From Orthonyx spaldingii (lineage: Eukaryota; Chordata; Aves; Passeriformes; Orthonychidae): DNA of 64,000 nucleotides. The position numbers and the translations under genes were made by a program. The DNA lies in contig VZTJ01002531.1 of the NCBI GenBank assembly GCA_013397795.1, positions 1,302,001-1,366,000 of the forward strand, written 5' to 3'. Below, in pieces: positions 1 through 12,500 of the stretch (positions within the stretch are counted from its first letter, which is position 1; each line of letters starts with the position of its first letter). The notes beneath the pieces were generated by a model. It saw only the letters and a program-made list of their open reading frames with translations. It was not told the origin of the DNA and did not search any database.

Positions 1-822
1 TGTAAAGAAAAAAGAATGGGTAACATGCCATTTCTCAGTCTCTTTCTCCTGTTTTTCCTGCTATTTCACTATGGGAAACAAACAAATAATAAATCATAGC
101 CAGAAAGAACAAATTTTTTGACATTCCTTTTCATACCTTACAAAGTTGCAGCTTTGTTATGTGTTGGGTTTCTTTTTTTTTTATGAATGGAAATATATTT
201 AATAGAAAGTACTGGGAAATTTACATTTCATTTTTATTCTATTGCAGGCATAACTGTGATGGTGTGAAACAGGCATAAATTAGGCAATACATACTAGGCA
301 ACACACTAAAATACACTTAATAACAATCAGTCAGTACCTGTCTTCTCTTTGGCTGTTAGTAAAGCAGATATGCTGTCCTGTCTGTATTATGGGCAAAAAT
401 TTTACATCAAAAGTTCCTTAGCAAAATTCAGTATTACAACTTCCCTTATTTGATGTGAATATAATATGTAGATTTGCATGTTAATTCAGTGACAAAGTTG
501 TCTCTGAGCTGAATAGGATATATGAGCAGATTTCTATGTACTTACTGTGCCATTTTTTTATTTCTGTATAAACAATTTCTTGATAAAAAAATTAAAAATA
601 TAAGAACTTTGGTTTTGTCACTTAGCTATTCCCTAAGGTCTATCCCTCCCGTTTCAACAGTGTAATTCAGCTTCTCTGCCGCTGAAATGGGCAGGTCTTG
701 TTGCCCACCTTCCTTCAAGGCTCATTGTGCTCAGCCCACACCTTGCCAGCACTGGTATCATTTGATCTTCTCAATTCCATTCACAAATCCAGTATAAAAT
801 TATCCATCTTTTTCTCAGGGTT

Positions 823-853
<31 letters not shown>

Positions 854-2333
854 GACCTAGTAAGTTGAGCCAGCTCAAGGATAGGTAGAGATAAAAGCTG
901 CAGCTGACACCAGCTGTGCTGATAAGCCCAGAGAGTACGGGTAGAAGAATGAGGACAGGGAAGAAAATGGAATCTTCCCTTAGCTCAAGCTCATGCAAAA
1001 ACATCAAAATGTCACTGATGGAAAACCAAGATAAAGAGCATTAAGAAGAATTCCAGCTCAAACCAGACTAAAAGCCAAAATCAAACACGGGGATATTGGA
1101 GAAACCATCCCACCCTGGATCTTTTGAGGGTGGAAAGATCTTTACTGGGGGTAAAACCAACCACATTCACCCACAGCGGAAGGTACAGGCAGCCCCTGAG
1201 CTGCTTTGGTTGCTGCTAATCCATGGCCACAGAAATGGCAGCAGCCTTAGACAGGCGGCAAATTTATGATGGGCAGGGGAATTTGAAATTCATTTAGAAT
1301 TGTGAAATTGCATTTCATGCTCTTGGTTAGGATTTTTAATTTTAAACCTCAGGTGCATTTTGAAGTTTGCCAAACAGCACTGTGAACAACTATTTCCAAG
1401 GCACATACCGTCTTTTGCTTTGAAAACAAGTTACAGTGGATGATAAAAAGCACCAAGGCACTTTTTCAATAAGGTGTCTCAAGAAAATAGATATTTGTAA
1501 GCAACAGGAAAGTTTCAATATGATGAATACAAGTGCATTTGCAAATCCTTCCCTGGAGGACTGAATGGTTTAAAGAAATACCTTAAATTTTATTTTACCT
1601 TTAATTTAATAGTTCAAATCAAGCTGAAGACAAGAGTAGAAGCAAACAGCTGTTACCATTTGGTGGCTGCTGGGTAGCCTACACAAAATGAACCATTAGT
1701 CTTAGGTCTGTTCCTATTAGATAAATTTTCACTTTGTAAAATCACCTCTGCACCCAAACACATTCGTCAGCAACCGCAGAGTCTTCAGCATGTGAAAGCA
1801 GTGAAACACAAAAGTTATTACTGATAAATTAGCTGCTTCTTTCCTGCTAGTGCAGAAACGGGGTTGCTGCTGCTGAGCTATATTGCAGCTATGCATAACC
1901 TATTCCTAAAGCACTGGTGTTTTGTCTAGGGGCTTCTACTGCCAAGAAACACTCTTTTCCATTATTTCCCAGGGGGCCCAGATCTAAGTGTAGTAGAGGA
2001 TTTCACAATTAGTCTATTTTCTCATGAGATGCAGCCTAAATTTTTCTTCCTCTTAACTCAATCACATTTTTCCAACTTAAAATCTCTTCTGCTCTACATA
2101 ATTCTTCCCGCTTCTGTTGCCTGAGTCATAGTAGTTACATTTATAACACCATATTCTCCCCCTGTACATCACCAACCAAAATGTTTTTGGAGTTTTCTTC
2201 CAGGATTTTTGTTTGTTTGGGGTTTCTTTTTAGTAGGGTGGGGTTTGGGAGTTGTTTTGTCATCTTATCCCAAACCTCGCATCTCTCTGAGAGCTTCATG
2301 ATTCATTTTCTGTTTACTTTTCTTATCTTCCAG
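1..2333. other. Unique non-coding sequence, left edge
   Basis: AT-rich unique DNA with no recognisable gene. It holds a 29-base T run near 825-853 and a POU-octamer-type site (ATTTGCAT, 472-479) followed directly by a TTAATTC homeodomain-type core. The open frames here are short; one on the minus strand gains a poly-lysine stretch only because it crosses the T run. Nothing else stands out. Confidence 0.6.
825..853. repeat. Poly-T run, 29 bp
   Basis: There are 29 consecutive T residues, preceded by GGGTTTC and followed by GACC. It could be the A-tail of a minus-strand retroinsertion, but no element body or target-site duplication is recognisable beside it. It is treated as a simple homopolymer. 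Confidence 0.9.
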
Positions 2334-2588
2334 ACTCCACCAGACCACAGGACAGAGAGACTGGAGAGGGATGCTGGGGCACAGGCTCCCTGCAGGAGCC
2401 ATAACCCCACTGCAGGATGGATTATGGCTTCCACTAAAGAACACCAAACACCAAGCCCAGAGCCAAGGCAAGCTCAAGGTTTGCACAACACGCCAACCTG
2501 TGAGACAAAAGTGCAGCTCTGGGAGAAGGAAAGAAGGGAAGAAACAAATTGTCATCACTGCAGCCATGAAACTAGACAAGTCTACTGA
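2334..2588 (+). other. Candidate exon behind a strong acceptor, unrecognised
   Basis: A pyrimidine-rich tract (about 2306-2331) ends in CAG at 2331-2333. The frame continues open for 84 codons to a stop at 2586-2588, starting in phase 0 with TPPDHRTERL and ending TRQVY. The peptide is hydrophilic, rich in T, E, Q and H, with no domain, signal peptide or membrane segment that I recognise. A second plus frame is also open over most of the same stretch, which weakens the coding argument because real exons rarely keep two frames open. No convincing donor follows, so it could only be a terminal exon. It may equally be a non-coding RNA exon or chance. Confidence 0.12.
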
Positions 2589-5500
2589 GTGTTCCTAGCT
2601 TGAGAGAAAAACCAGATCCATGGCATGGCCCATTGTTCCTTACTTTTCTTACAATTTTGCTTCATTACAACTGTGTTTCGGTAGTTCCTGAACTTGCTGC
2701 ATGAACAGACCTGCACTTTCCACCACATTCTGTGCACCATCTTCGAGCACCCAGGACATGAGGAGTCCTCCTGAAACCTCCAAGCCCATAACCCCTCCCA
2801 ATCGTCCTCCCTCAGGCACGATACAAAAAAATTAGCTCCGACCCTGATCTTAGAGGTGATCTGCAAAGGTTTTCTGAAAATTAAAAGCTTGTTTGAGATC
2901 CCTTAGGAAGATAAAAGTACACAGCTTGGCTAAAATGGAATTACTGCAGTATTAAAAAGAGATGTGAGGGACAGACTGCCAATTACTTTCACCTTCATTC
3001 AGGACACAGAGCTGTGGAAGAAGGAAGAGGTGAACCCTCGGCTCCCTTCATTTCAGGAGCAGCCTGGAACCTGCCCAGTCCTCGTGTACCAACCTCATGG
3101 CAGAGATGCTGGCTCACACCCCATCCATGGGGTGTAAAGGGGAGTCATTCCTGCCCTGCCAGTCATGGCCCTACAAAGCCCAGCATGGTCTGCAGGCCCT
3201 GGCAGCATTCCTCCCTTCCCTCCACACCTTCCTGCTTTCCTGCTTCAGAGTCTGGGCACAAGCCAGCCTCCAGGCATCACCTCAGCACCGCGCAGGTGTG
3301 GAGGAGGTTTGGAGGGATGGGCCTCCAGCTTCCCCCGACAGATCTCATGGGCGGGATGTGCCTCCAAAACACACTCTCCCTAATTCATCCCCTCTGGAGC
3401 TCTCAAAAAACATTGCCTGAAGACTTGACTTTTCCCTGCTTGCCTTGAAGAAACTTTGGAACACAGTCAGATCCCATCCGACCCACATCTGGAGCCTCTT
3501 CTTTCATTTCCCTCAGTTTTGCTTTTTTCGTCCCCTTTTCACTTTTCAAATTTAACCTGACTCGGCAATTTACAACATTCTTCACAGCTTTGCACCTTGT
3601 GGAGCCCCATCTGTGCATGCAAAATGCTTCCAAATCCAAATGTTAGTGCTCTGGATTGCGGTTTAACTGCTGGAGTTTGAGGATTTGTGTTTCAGGGGAA
3701 AGGGAAGGGTGCTCTGCCTCCCACAGCGGGGAGAGCAAACCTTCTCTGTGCACTCTAGTTTCTTGTTCTTAACTATGAGATCTGATGGAAAGAAGGACAT
3801 CTGCAAAAGGGTAATATCGACAGTGCAGTGGTAAAGGAATAGGGAAATGCTGCTGAAGAAGGAATTAGAACAGCAACACTTGAGTTCAGCTGTTCACCGC
3901 CATTAACACTCTCCGGGGCCACTAAAAGAACCATTCAGACCCTGTCTTGCAACAAACGAGAACCCAATATCCTTGTTACCACAGGCTGCCGAGGCCACAC
4001 ATCCCAGCTCTGTGCTTTTTGTCCCCTACCCTAACCTAAATGCCCGAGGGTGAGGCAGTATCGATCATGGGCCATTCATAGGTGTGGCAGCAGCCTGAAA
4101 TCTGCTTTGTGCTGTCTTTGCAATGCAGAGTCACCTATAACTGTGAGTCACCTTGTACCATAAGGTTCCCCATCTTTGGTTTTTTTTTTTTTCTCCTGCG
4201 AAATAGCTCTAATTGAAAGGGAAGTTACATTCCCTTGGAATGGAAGAAAACATACATATTTCTAAGCACGGGACGAAAAAGAGAGAGACAAAATGTAGAA
4301 AATTCAAGCCAATATCATCAATCAGAAATGCCGATGTGGAGTGGAAGCTGACTGCACGTGGTTCAGTGGAGATTACAACAGCCTTAGTCTGCAGCTGTCT
4401 TTCAGTGCTGTGAAAGGAGCAGCCTGGGCAAACCCCAATCCTCCATCTCCTACATTCTCCCCCCCTTTCAGCAGTGCTGCTGTAAGAGGTGAGTGTCAAA
4501 CACTCCCTCAGGCAGAGAGGCTCATGCCCTGGGAGGGTAAATGGCTTTTAAAGTGCTGTGCACCTCTTCAGCACAGCCTGGAGCAGCACACACATGGGGC
4601 AGAAACCATCGTGACCCAATATAATATACTGGAGAAGGGAATTAAGGGAGACACTTAAACTGCCAGGTTTTTTTTTTTTTCCTCGTTTAGGAAAAAAGAA
4701 TGAAAATCTGGATTAGTTGCATGACCAGCTGTTGGGTTTTCTTTTTAAAATTCCCTATAAACTGTGTGAAAGGGAGCCAGCCACCAGCTTCAGCAATGCA
4801 AACTTCATATACTTAGGGAACCCTGTGCTTGTCCTAATGAATATTTCCCCTGAGTCAGGGGAGCATAAGGAAATCTGAGAATTGCAGAGAATGAGGAGAA
4901 ATGGATTTATAGAGTAAGCTGTAATTGTTTCAGGCTTTATGTGCTAGAGGAAAATAAAGGGGTCTGTTCCATCATTTCCCTTACAAAATTAAAGGTTCCT
5001 TACTTAGGGCCAGTGGAAACTTTGGCAGTGAACTCTACCTGAACTGCAGTAATTGTTTGTATGATGGTTCAAATGATGCGGTGTGACATGCTCCAAAATG
5101 CACACATAATTTAGATTAATTGCACAGCACGCAGGCCTTTTACCGCCTGCAGTGAGACTGGAGCTCTGTGGCACCACATGACAGTGAGGAAGGAGAACCC
5201 AGCTCAGGGTTCACTTAGCTCTGACTTGCGTTCTCCTGCACGTGTGGTAGCACTCCTGACAACAAATCCCCCCCGGTCCTCCCTGCTCAGCTGCAGACTC
5301 TGTCACTGCTCCTCACTCTCCTGAGTGAGCCACTTCAGCAGAAGGCTCTGACAGGAACCGTTTGGTCCATTCACACTGAGGGAACAGCAATAATTAGTCA
5401 TACAGAACAGAATAAAAATGAAAATAATTGACACGAAATGGGTTCTACGGAATTTGTTCCCAAACCCAGTGGGGCTGAACCCTTATATTGTGCAAACAGG

Positions 5501-6370
5501 CTCCACTGAATCAATAAACTCACTGATTTATATCAGCTGACAACTGCCCCATTGAATTTGATGGGAAATTATCTCTTTTCTATTGATTTTCCCTACTGCT
5601 TATAATTACAGTACTCTGGAATTTTACAGGAAGATTCAATGATCAACATTTTTTGTCAGGCCTTTTAGAAATGGTCTCAGTTTTGGAAAGCGAGTACTTG
5701 GGAGAGATTCAGAGCACCTTTCAGACTAATCACAAACCTGAAGTTACAATTATTACTGTGCAGTGTTGTCAGGAGCACACACCTCCCCACATCCCACAGG
5801 TCCCTGATGACCTCCAGCCTTTCCCACCCCTAGGCTGTGCTAGGTACACCACACATTCTCCAGATGGTGGGAATGAAAAGGACCAGATCCCTTGGCAAAC
5901 AGACAGGGCTCCCAGGCCATGGGAGACCTCATCCCACAGAAGTTTCAGTGCCGTGGCCACAAGTCCCGAGTGTTATAAACAGTGTAAATTCATCCAATTT
6001 TGGGTCATTGCTCATGTCTGCGTGTATCCCAGCACAAACCTATAACATATTAAATGCCATTGGAGCATCGTCGTGGTTACCCCCTAGTTTCTTAGATTTG
6101 GCCATCGGTTTTGGGTGCAAGTTAAAGGTTTTCCCGAGTAATTTTTTTTTAATCTGGGTGAAGTTGTTTTCATGTACCTCCATGGAAAATGTCCAACATT
6201 GACAGACAAAAGTAGTTTCCAGTAAACACACGGGCAAGCATGAACTCAAGGACAATGGCACCAGATGTCAGGAAGAGCCACCTGGGTGCAAGTGTCTCCT
6301 TCTGAGCCACAGATCATCCTATTTGAGCCACACACTTAACCCTTTTCAACACCAGACAAATTTGTAAAAC
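2589..6370. other. Unique non-coding sequence
   Basis: Apart from the small acceptor-donor pair at 4406-4488, no gene is supported. Short T runs lie near 4178-4192 and 4668-4680. The stretch 5041-5160 contains clustered TAAT-type cores and looks enhancer-like (see findings). A frame of about 150 codons ending at 6045 is open on the plus strand but matches nothing I recognise and has no good splice sites. Confidence 0.55.
4406..4488 (+). other. Candidate 83-bp internal exon, unrecognised
   Basis: The segment is bracketed by an acceptor-like site (GTCTTTCAG, ending 4405) and a donor-like site (AGAG followed by GTGAGTG from 4489). Two frames are open across it. One reads AVKGAAWANPNPPSPTFSPP, which is proline- and serine-rich; the other is cysteine-rich at its end. 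The size is ordinary for a vertebrate internal exon and the donor is close to consensus. A second acceptor-like CAG lies inside the segment after a C-rich tract. No partner exons or known protein were found, so chance pairing is the main alternative. Confidence 0.1.
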
Positions 6371-6500
6371 ATCATAGAATTCAACTGGTTTGGTTGAAAG
6401 GGACATCAAAGGTCATCCAGATCCAATCCTTCCACCATGGGCAGGGACACCTTCCGCTAGACCAAGTGGCTCAGAGCCTCATCCAGCCTGGTCTTGAACA
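6371..6500 (-). mobile_element. CR1 LINE 3'-end fragment (about 130 bp)
   Basis: The plus strand reads ATCATAGAATTCAACTGG at the left, then phrases typical of avian CR1 3' regions (GGGCAGGGACACC, CTAGACCA, ATCCAGCCTGGTCTTGAAC). These are the reverse complement of the CR1 3' end, so the element is on the minus strand with its 3' end at the lower coordinate. It is a severely 5'-truncated, non-coding relic. Mismatches to the familiar consensus are frequent, suggesting an old insertion. Confidence 0.88.
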
Positions 6501-9319
6501 TTTTTATGTATTTAAAAATTAGGAAGAAATGTATCAAGTACATTCAGAGCTGAAGAAAAGTACACAGTTTGGCTGCCAATATTGCTTCAAGTGGGACAGA
6601 AAATGCTTCCCCTGTTTGCTTACACAGGAGAAGTAATTTCTTTGCAGACGAAGAGAAATTAATTTTGGGACAAAACCTTAGGTTATATCAGCTGAATTAC
6701 ACTGATCTACTGATCAAAGATAAGGCTTCATTAACTTGAAACAAAATGGTGGAATTAATTTTTAAGTGATAATGCAAAACCTACACAGAGTAGATCCTCC
6801 AGTACGGTGAGAAGTAAGAACTGTCTCTTCCAGTGAAGTTGCAGATTCATTTTCATAAATTTATGAAATACTTCTCAAGCTAGTGGGAGTTGCTGTGCAA
6901 AGAACTTCAGCGCATTTAAAACACTCTTAAAGGCATTAACCTCCCACATTTCATGTTACAGTGTTCCCTAGGTAACCTTGGGGCAGGAACACCTCGCTCC
7001 ACGGTGCTCATTCCCCCAAGAGGCTGTTGGAAGGAAAATCACCCCAAGACAGCAACAGCATTCAAACAACATATTCCCTTTGTGCTACACCCTCATAACA
7101 CCAGTAATAGCAATTCATCTTTCCTCCATATACATCAGAGTCTTCCTTTTACAGGTAGTTAGACACACACACACACAAATAACCTTAACAGAGCACATAT
7201 AACTCATATAACTTAAAAAATAAACAAACCCTTCAGCAAGATAGGGATAATTGTGTAGGCAGATGAAGATCGATGGTGAATCCCAGGGTACTGAAGTAGT
7301 AATTAAAAATAAACAAACAGGAGATAAAAATAGAACTTAAGCAAAATATTTCCCCATAAGGGCTATACAGTAGTCAAGCACCCTATCAAAAACAGCAGGA
7401 GAAGAACAAATTTCTTTCTGTTTTAAGTAATATGAGATTCATTTTCCTGTAGAAAACAGGCTGTAACCTCCGATTAAGTCAATTATCAAAGCCAGAATAA
7501 ATTCCAATTTTTTTGAGATTGGTAAATACTCATCATTTTTGAAAAATTCAGAGAGCCTGCCCTTGACTATGCAAAACTTGCGAGTGTGACTTTTGCAATG
7601 CACACCAGTCACACCTTCCTCTGCCACCTAAAGACCATGAGGAACATGGTGTTAAATGACTTAGCCCAACTCGTCTGCCTGAGTTATTTAACACAAAATC
7701 AGAATGCAAGTTCAAGTAAGTGTCTACTTAAATGACACTCTCTTGAAAATGAGAGAGGGTATATTGTGGCATCACTTCAGGCAAAACACAAATACACTGG
7801 AAATCTTGCTTTAGTTTCCTCTTTTTCTGTACTTTGAGAAAGGTGCTGATCATGAATCAGTGATGCAAGAATTCAGTGTGAGATATAGACCCACAAAAGA
7901 CACTCCAGCACAGTCCATTAATGTTCCTTGTGCATACAATCTTTATGTTTTGCCTTTTGGGAGTAGACTCAATTTAATTTCAAGTGCAAAACTTAGAAAT
8001 AAAAAGGAAGGGATAAAACAGTAAGGAACAACAGCTTGCCATTCTTTTTACTTTTATGTATCATTTTTGATACTTCATTATAGATACGCTGCTCTGTGCA
8101 GTTTCACTTCAACAGCTTTCATCAACACAGCACAGAGTAATGCTAAGTCTTAGAAGATTCTAACTTGTAGTTAAGTTTACAAAAACAGGGTATTTTCTTA
8201 CTTTACTCGAGAAGCTATGCATCATGTCCAAAAATCACAAATAGGGAAGGGGAAAGAAGAGTTCAGCATCTATGGCAGCAACCATTACACGACTTTGCAC
8301 TGTGTACATTTATATGACTATTGTTCCAGTTAAGCTGATGTTTGTCCTGCTCCATATCTTATGGGTAAATCATGTTCCCCCAGAAATATCCCAGTTCAAC
8401 AGCTGTGCTACAACACTGCATCCCAGCCACTGTAGATGCACCATAATTCAATTTTGCATATTGGCACCACCTCTTCTTTCTATACACTCTCCACATTATT
8501 CATAAAATCCACTATAGAACTGAGATGAAAAGCAACATGGCGCTCTGAACTACAAAAAAAGGAAAAAAAAAAATTTAGGACAGCAGCAGAGCCAAGTGTA
8601 ATTCACAACTGAGCACCTTAATATCCAGAGTTTTCACACTCTGGTCTGAAAAATCTGCTCAATATATACAGCTTCTCTCTAATAAGATCAGGGCTCTGAG
8701 ATGAGCCAAACCTACCCACTGCTTAGCTGGCACTGAATTTGCTAACGCATTTTTCAGACTCATACTCACTAATAGAGTCTTGAAAAGCTCTACTTAGGTC
8801 AATGGGGGTAGGAATTCTGAAGTCTTACTCCCTATTTCCACAGACTGTGGGGTTTTTTGTATTCAATCAGCCCTTTCTGTATCAAAAACAGAAGCAGCCC
8901 TTGGCCAACTGCTTCAACAACAAAGTTTGTTCTAATACTGATTAAAAAAAGGCACAAGTGCTCTCAAATTCCTCTAAAAATCACTTTTTTGACTGCAAAA
9001 CGGGGGCAATGAGAACTGCTTTGTCTTAAACATGAAAAATTACCAGTGATCAAGCACAAACTGTTCCAGAATTGATGAAGGTTGGCTGAGCACAAATACT
9101 GCTGAAAAGCCCAGTCATGAAGAGCCAGCTGGTGAGCTCTGGGGTGGGATTTCTCAGGAGGGCTCAGTGTTCTCCTGCAGTTCATGGCAGTCTTGCCCTC
9201 GGTGAAGCTGTTGGATTTGAGCTCTGGCCTTGGACCACAACACCAGAACTGACGGAGAGGTAGAATGGTATGGAAAGGTGATAGAGGTGTCCAAGTCAGC
9301 AGGAACGGATTTAATTTAG
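6501..9319. other. Unique non-coding sequence
   Basis: AT-rich unique DNA between two CR1 fragments. It contains a short (AC)7 tract at 7163-7176 and small A-rich patches. The segment 7640-7710 has a faint resemblance to MIR-type SINE wording but is too degraded to call. No gene, RNA or regulatory element is supported. Confidence 0.55.
7163..7176. repeat. (AC)7 dinucleotide tract
   Basis: Seven uninterrupted AC units. It is a short simple repeat of no evident function. Confidence 0.85.
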
Positions 9320-9570
9320 AATCATGGAATTATTTAGGTTGGAAAAGACCTCCAAGATAAACCTTGGACTGATCCCCACCTTATCAACTAAACTATGGCT
9401 CTAAGTGCCACATCCAGTCATTTCCTGAGCTCCTCCAGGAATGGTGACTCCATTTTCCTGGACAGCCCATTCCAATGTTCAACAACCCTTTCCACAAAGG
9501 AATCTTTCCTGATGTCCAACCTGAACCTCTCCCGGCACAGCTTGAGGTTATGTCCTCCTGTCCTGTCTCT
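9320..9570 (-). mobile_element. CR1 LINE 3'-end fragment (about 250 bp)
   Basis: It begins with AATCATGGAATTATTTAGG and GTTGGAAAAGACCTCCAAG, the reverse complement of a CR1 3' terminus. It continues through typical CR1 phrases: TGGACAGCCCATTCCAATG, AAAGGAATCTTTCCTGATG and CCAACCTGAACCTCTCCC. The wording differs in detail from the 6371 and 38047 copies, so it is probably a different CR1 subfamily. It is 5'-truncated on the minus strand. Short open frames across it are by-products of CR1 sequence and not genes. Confidence 0.9.
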
Positions 9571-12500
9571 ACATTTAGGTTAATTTTAGTCTCAGGAACT
9601 ACCTGACATCCCATTCCCAACTTCTAACATTTATCTTTGAGAACTTCTGGGAGAGCAGTGATACTCCAGAGGAAGAGCATGCAGCAACCCAGAAAACTCA
9701 TGATTAGAGCTTAGACTTGGGATACTCTGCTTTCCTTGAAAGCAGGCACCAAGCTTTAGCTGTTGTAAATTTTTATTATTCAGAGTGCTAATATAGCATA
9801 ACTATGTTATGAACAATAATGGGAATACCCAAGCACATCCTGAAATGTAAAACAAAGGTGCAAGTAATCTCGGGCTTCAAAAGTTAAACCAGCTTATGGT
9901 AGCAGGAGAAACCAATGCTGGTGAATGACAGCTCACTGCAGGACTTGTTCTATCTCCTTACTGTGTATGTTGGCTTATTCAAGAGCCAGGCATTAACAGT
10001 GTGATCAAATACAGCCATTTCAGTGCCCTGTCAGTGATAATGCTCCACAGCAACACTCCAGCAATCCAGCAAGTTATAGGTTAATTCACCTGAATACATG
10101 AATTGAATTGTCTAGCCTGGGGAGCACTGGAAAATCAGTGAGTGAGTGGGATACACCTGTATTTCTTATCATACAATTCTGCCATTTCACCTTTGGTTAT
10201 TTAAGTTACTGAGAAGATTCGAAACAAGTATGGAAAAATACTGCACCGATCCATATTGTTCAACTGCAAGTGTCAGATACCTTGTCTGAATTAACATCCT
10301 CTAGCCCAAAAGCACCACTTAAACCTCAGTGTAATATTTTCTGTAATCTTCATAACACACTTGTATCCTTGTCGAAGTATGTAGCTTTGCATGAACTCAG
10401 CAACACAAAAAATTGGAGTAACGTAGGACTATATTAAATTATGCATAATAGAAGAGCAAGTGGCAGATGGTATTGTAGAGTATGCTGAGATACTGGTATT
10501 TCTACAATAAGCATTAAAATAAATGTGTCTAGATAAACGAGGTTATCTGCAGGTATGACGCACCTGATGCTGAAATAAATGTTTATTCTCAGGTTGCATG
10601 CATCATGCACAGGTTATTTTAGACAGATTTGCATCTGTCAGATGATAGGATTGACGTGACACAGAAATGCAGACAGTAGTAAAGGGAGCTCACAGTAGCA
10701 GGTATTGGAGACAGACAACTATTAGGAGACAAAGGCATCATAAAACAACAGCATGGAACAAAAAGAAAAACCTAGCAACATCAGGGAAAACAGGAGGGAC
10801 AATAGGAGGTGGCAAAATGCTTCAAAACACTTGAAAAATGAAAAATGAGATCAGGAAGTTAAAAGGGACCTGTCCTGAAAAAAAAATTACTGCAAGATAT
10901 AACAGCAGCTGCTATGGAATGTGACAGCCACTTAGGAGAGCGGGAGAAAGCCTCCTGCCCTTCACTCCACTCATCCCAATGAATGGCAAGACTCAAAGAC
11001 AGGAAATGCTGTCACAAATCACACCAGTGTCCACCTCCTCCAGGCTTGCACTGATACCCTGGTACAGAAGTGGGCAGCTGAAGTGTGGATCCCTTTCACT
11101 GTCCTCATAACAATAACATATAACAAAAATCCACTGCAAACAGCAGCTATAGCATTGCCTTAAACTACCCTGGCAGTACTTCCCCACAGTTGTAAACAGA
11201 TTTTTGACCTTCAAATCTGTTGCCCTAAATAGATGCCTGTGTCCCTTGGCTTATAAAAGGATACAATGATGGACTTAGAAGAAAATCTCCTGTATTTTTG
11301 TCACAAAAAAGAGCTCTAGGAGGAGATGGGTCACATTATATTCTGCCAGGTCTTACTTGGATGAAATTCAAATAATCACATGGGAACCAAATCAAGAGTT
11401 TGAGTGACAGGTGATAAAAACTTGGTGGGGATAACAGAGATATTTTGCTCATAAGGAATATTAATGATGGAGGAAGGGTGCAAAAGCCCAGCTTCTGAAT
11501 GGGAAGGGAGCACTCCCTTCTGCAGTGCTCCAGACACACCAACAATGCTGAATGTTTGAGCAGTTGTCCAGCCTTTCATCACTTTGTGATAATGTCACTG
11601 CTTAGTTTACCAGGCATGTAGCTCAAACACTTTGGGGTACTAGGGGAGGTGAAATGTCTGTGCACAAATTAACCATGGGGTTTTTTTCCCCTTTACAAAA
11701 CATCAAAAATAAAACGAATTCAAAGTCTCCTTCCACTGGTGCATTTCGAAGATCCTCAAATAGTCTATTCCAGTTCCACAGCAATTCTATAAAACAAAAT
11801 GAATAGCCCAAATCCAGCAAATATATCTCCTGCCAAGATGAGCTCTCCTGTTTTAAAATCTTTTATAGCATCTAATATATTTATTTGCATCAAGAGGGCA
11901 TTATGCCAGTTAACATCTGTGTTCTCTAGAGTTGGTAATTCTGCCTCCTGTAACTAGTCATCAATTCTGCATGAAAATACACAACTGTCTTTCCACTATA
12001 GATTCTATCTGCTGCTCAAATTTTCCATGCACATTTTAGAGAAATATTTAGTGAAATACTTCTGCATAAGGAGATATAAACAGGAAAGGACAATTCAAAC
12101 ATCTTCGGACACCCCGCCCCCACCTACTGATGGCACTTATGGACCTTTGTATTCAGAGCAGATATTCTATTATGAAAAAAATTAATGACCAAATCTTCTG
12201 CTAATATAAATTGACATGGCTCCTTTGAAAGGTACAGCAAATTTCCCAGATGTCCATCAGCTAAAGATCCCGTCCTGAAACCCTAGGGCAGTTCACAGCA
12301 CACAAAATCAGTAAATGCACATATATTTTAATGTGGTTTAAATGACCTTAACTAACAATAAAATCAATGCAGGTGTCTCCTCCTGAAAGGCAGAGACTAA
12401 TTTCACCAAAAGTAAGGAAATTTTCCTGGCTTATGACAGAAAAACTAGGTGCCAGCATTGTAAACATACTCAATCTCTCTTCAAATTTAGGTGCCTGAAT

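Noticed and set aside
825..853. T29 run as the tail of a retroposed gene copy
   Set aside because: No coding relic or target-site duplication could be found beside it.
5586..6045. Plus-strand stop-free run of about 150 codons with a protein-like composition
   Set aside because: No good acceptor, no start in a strong context and no recognisable homology.
7640..7710. Faint resemblance to MIR-type SINE wording (GTTAAATGACTTAGCCCAA)
   Set aside because: Similarity is confined to about 20 bases and cannot be separated from chance without an alignment tool.
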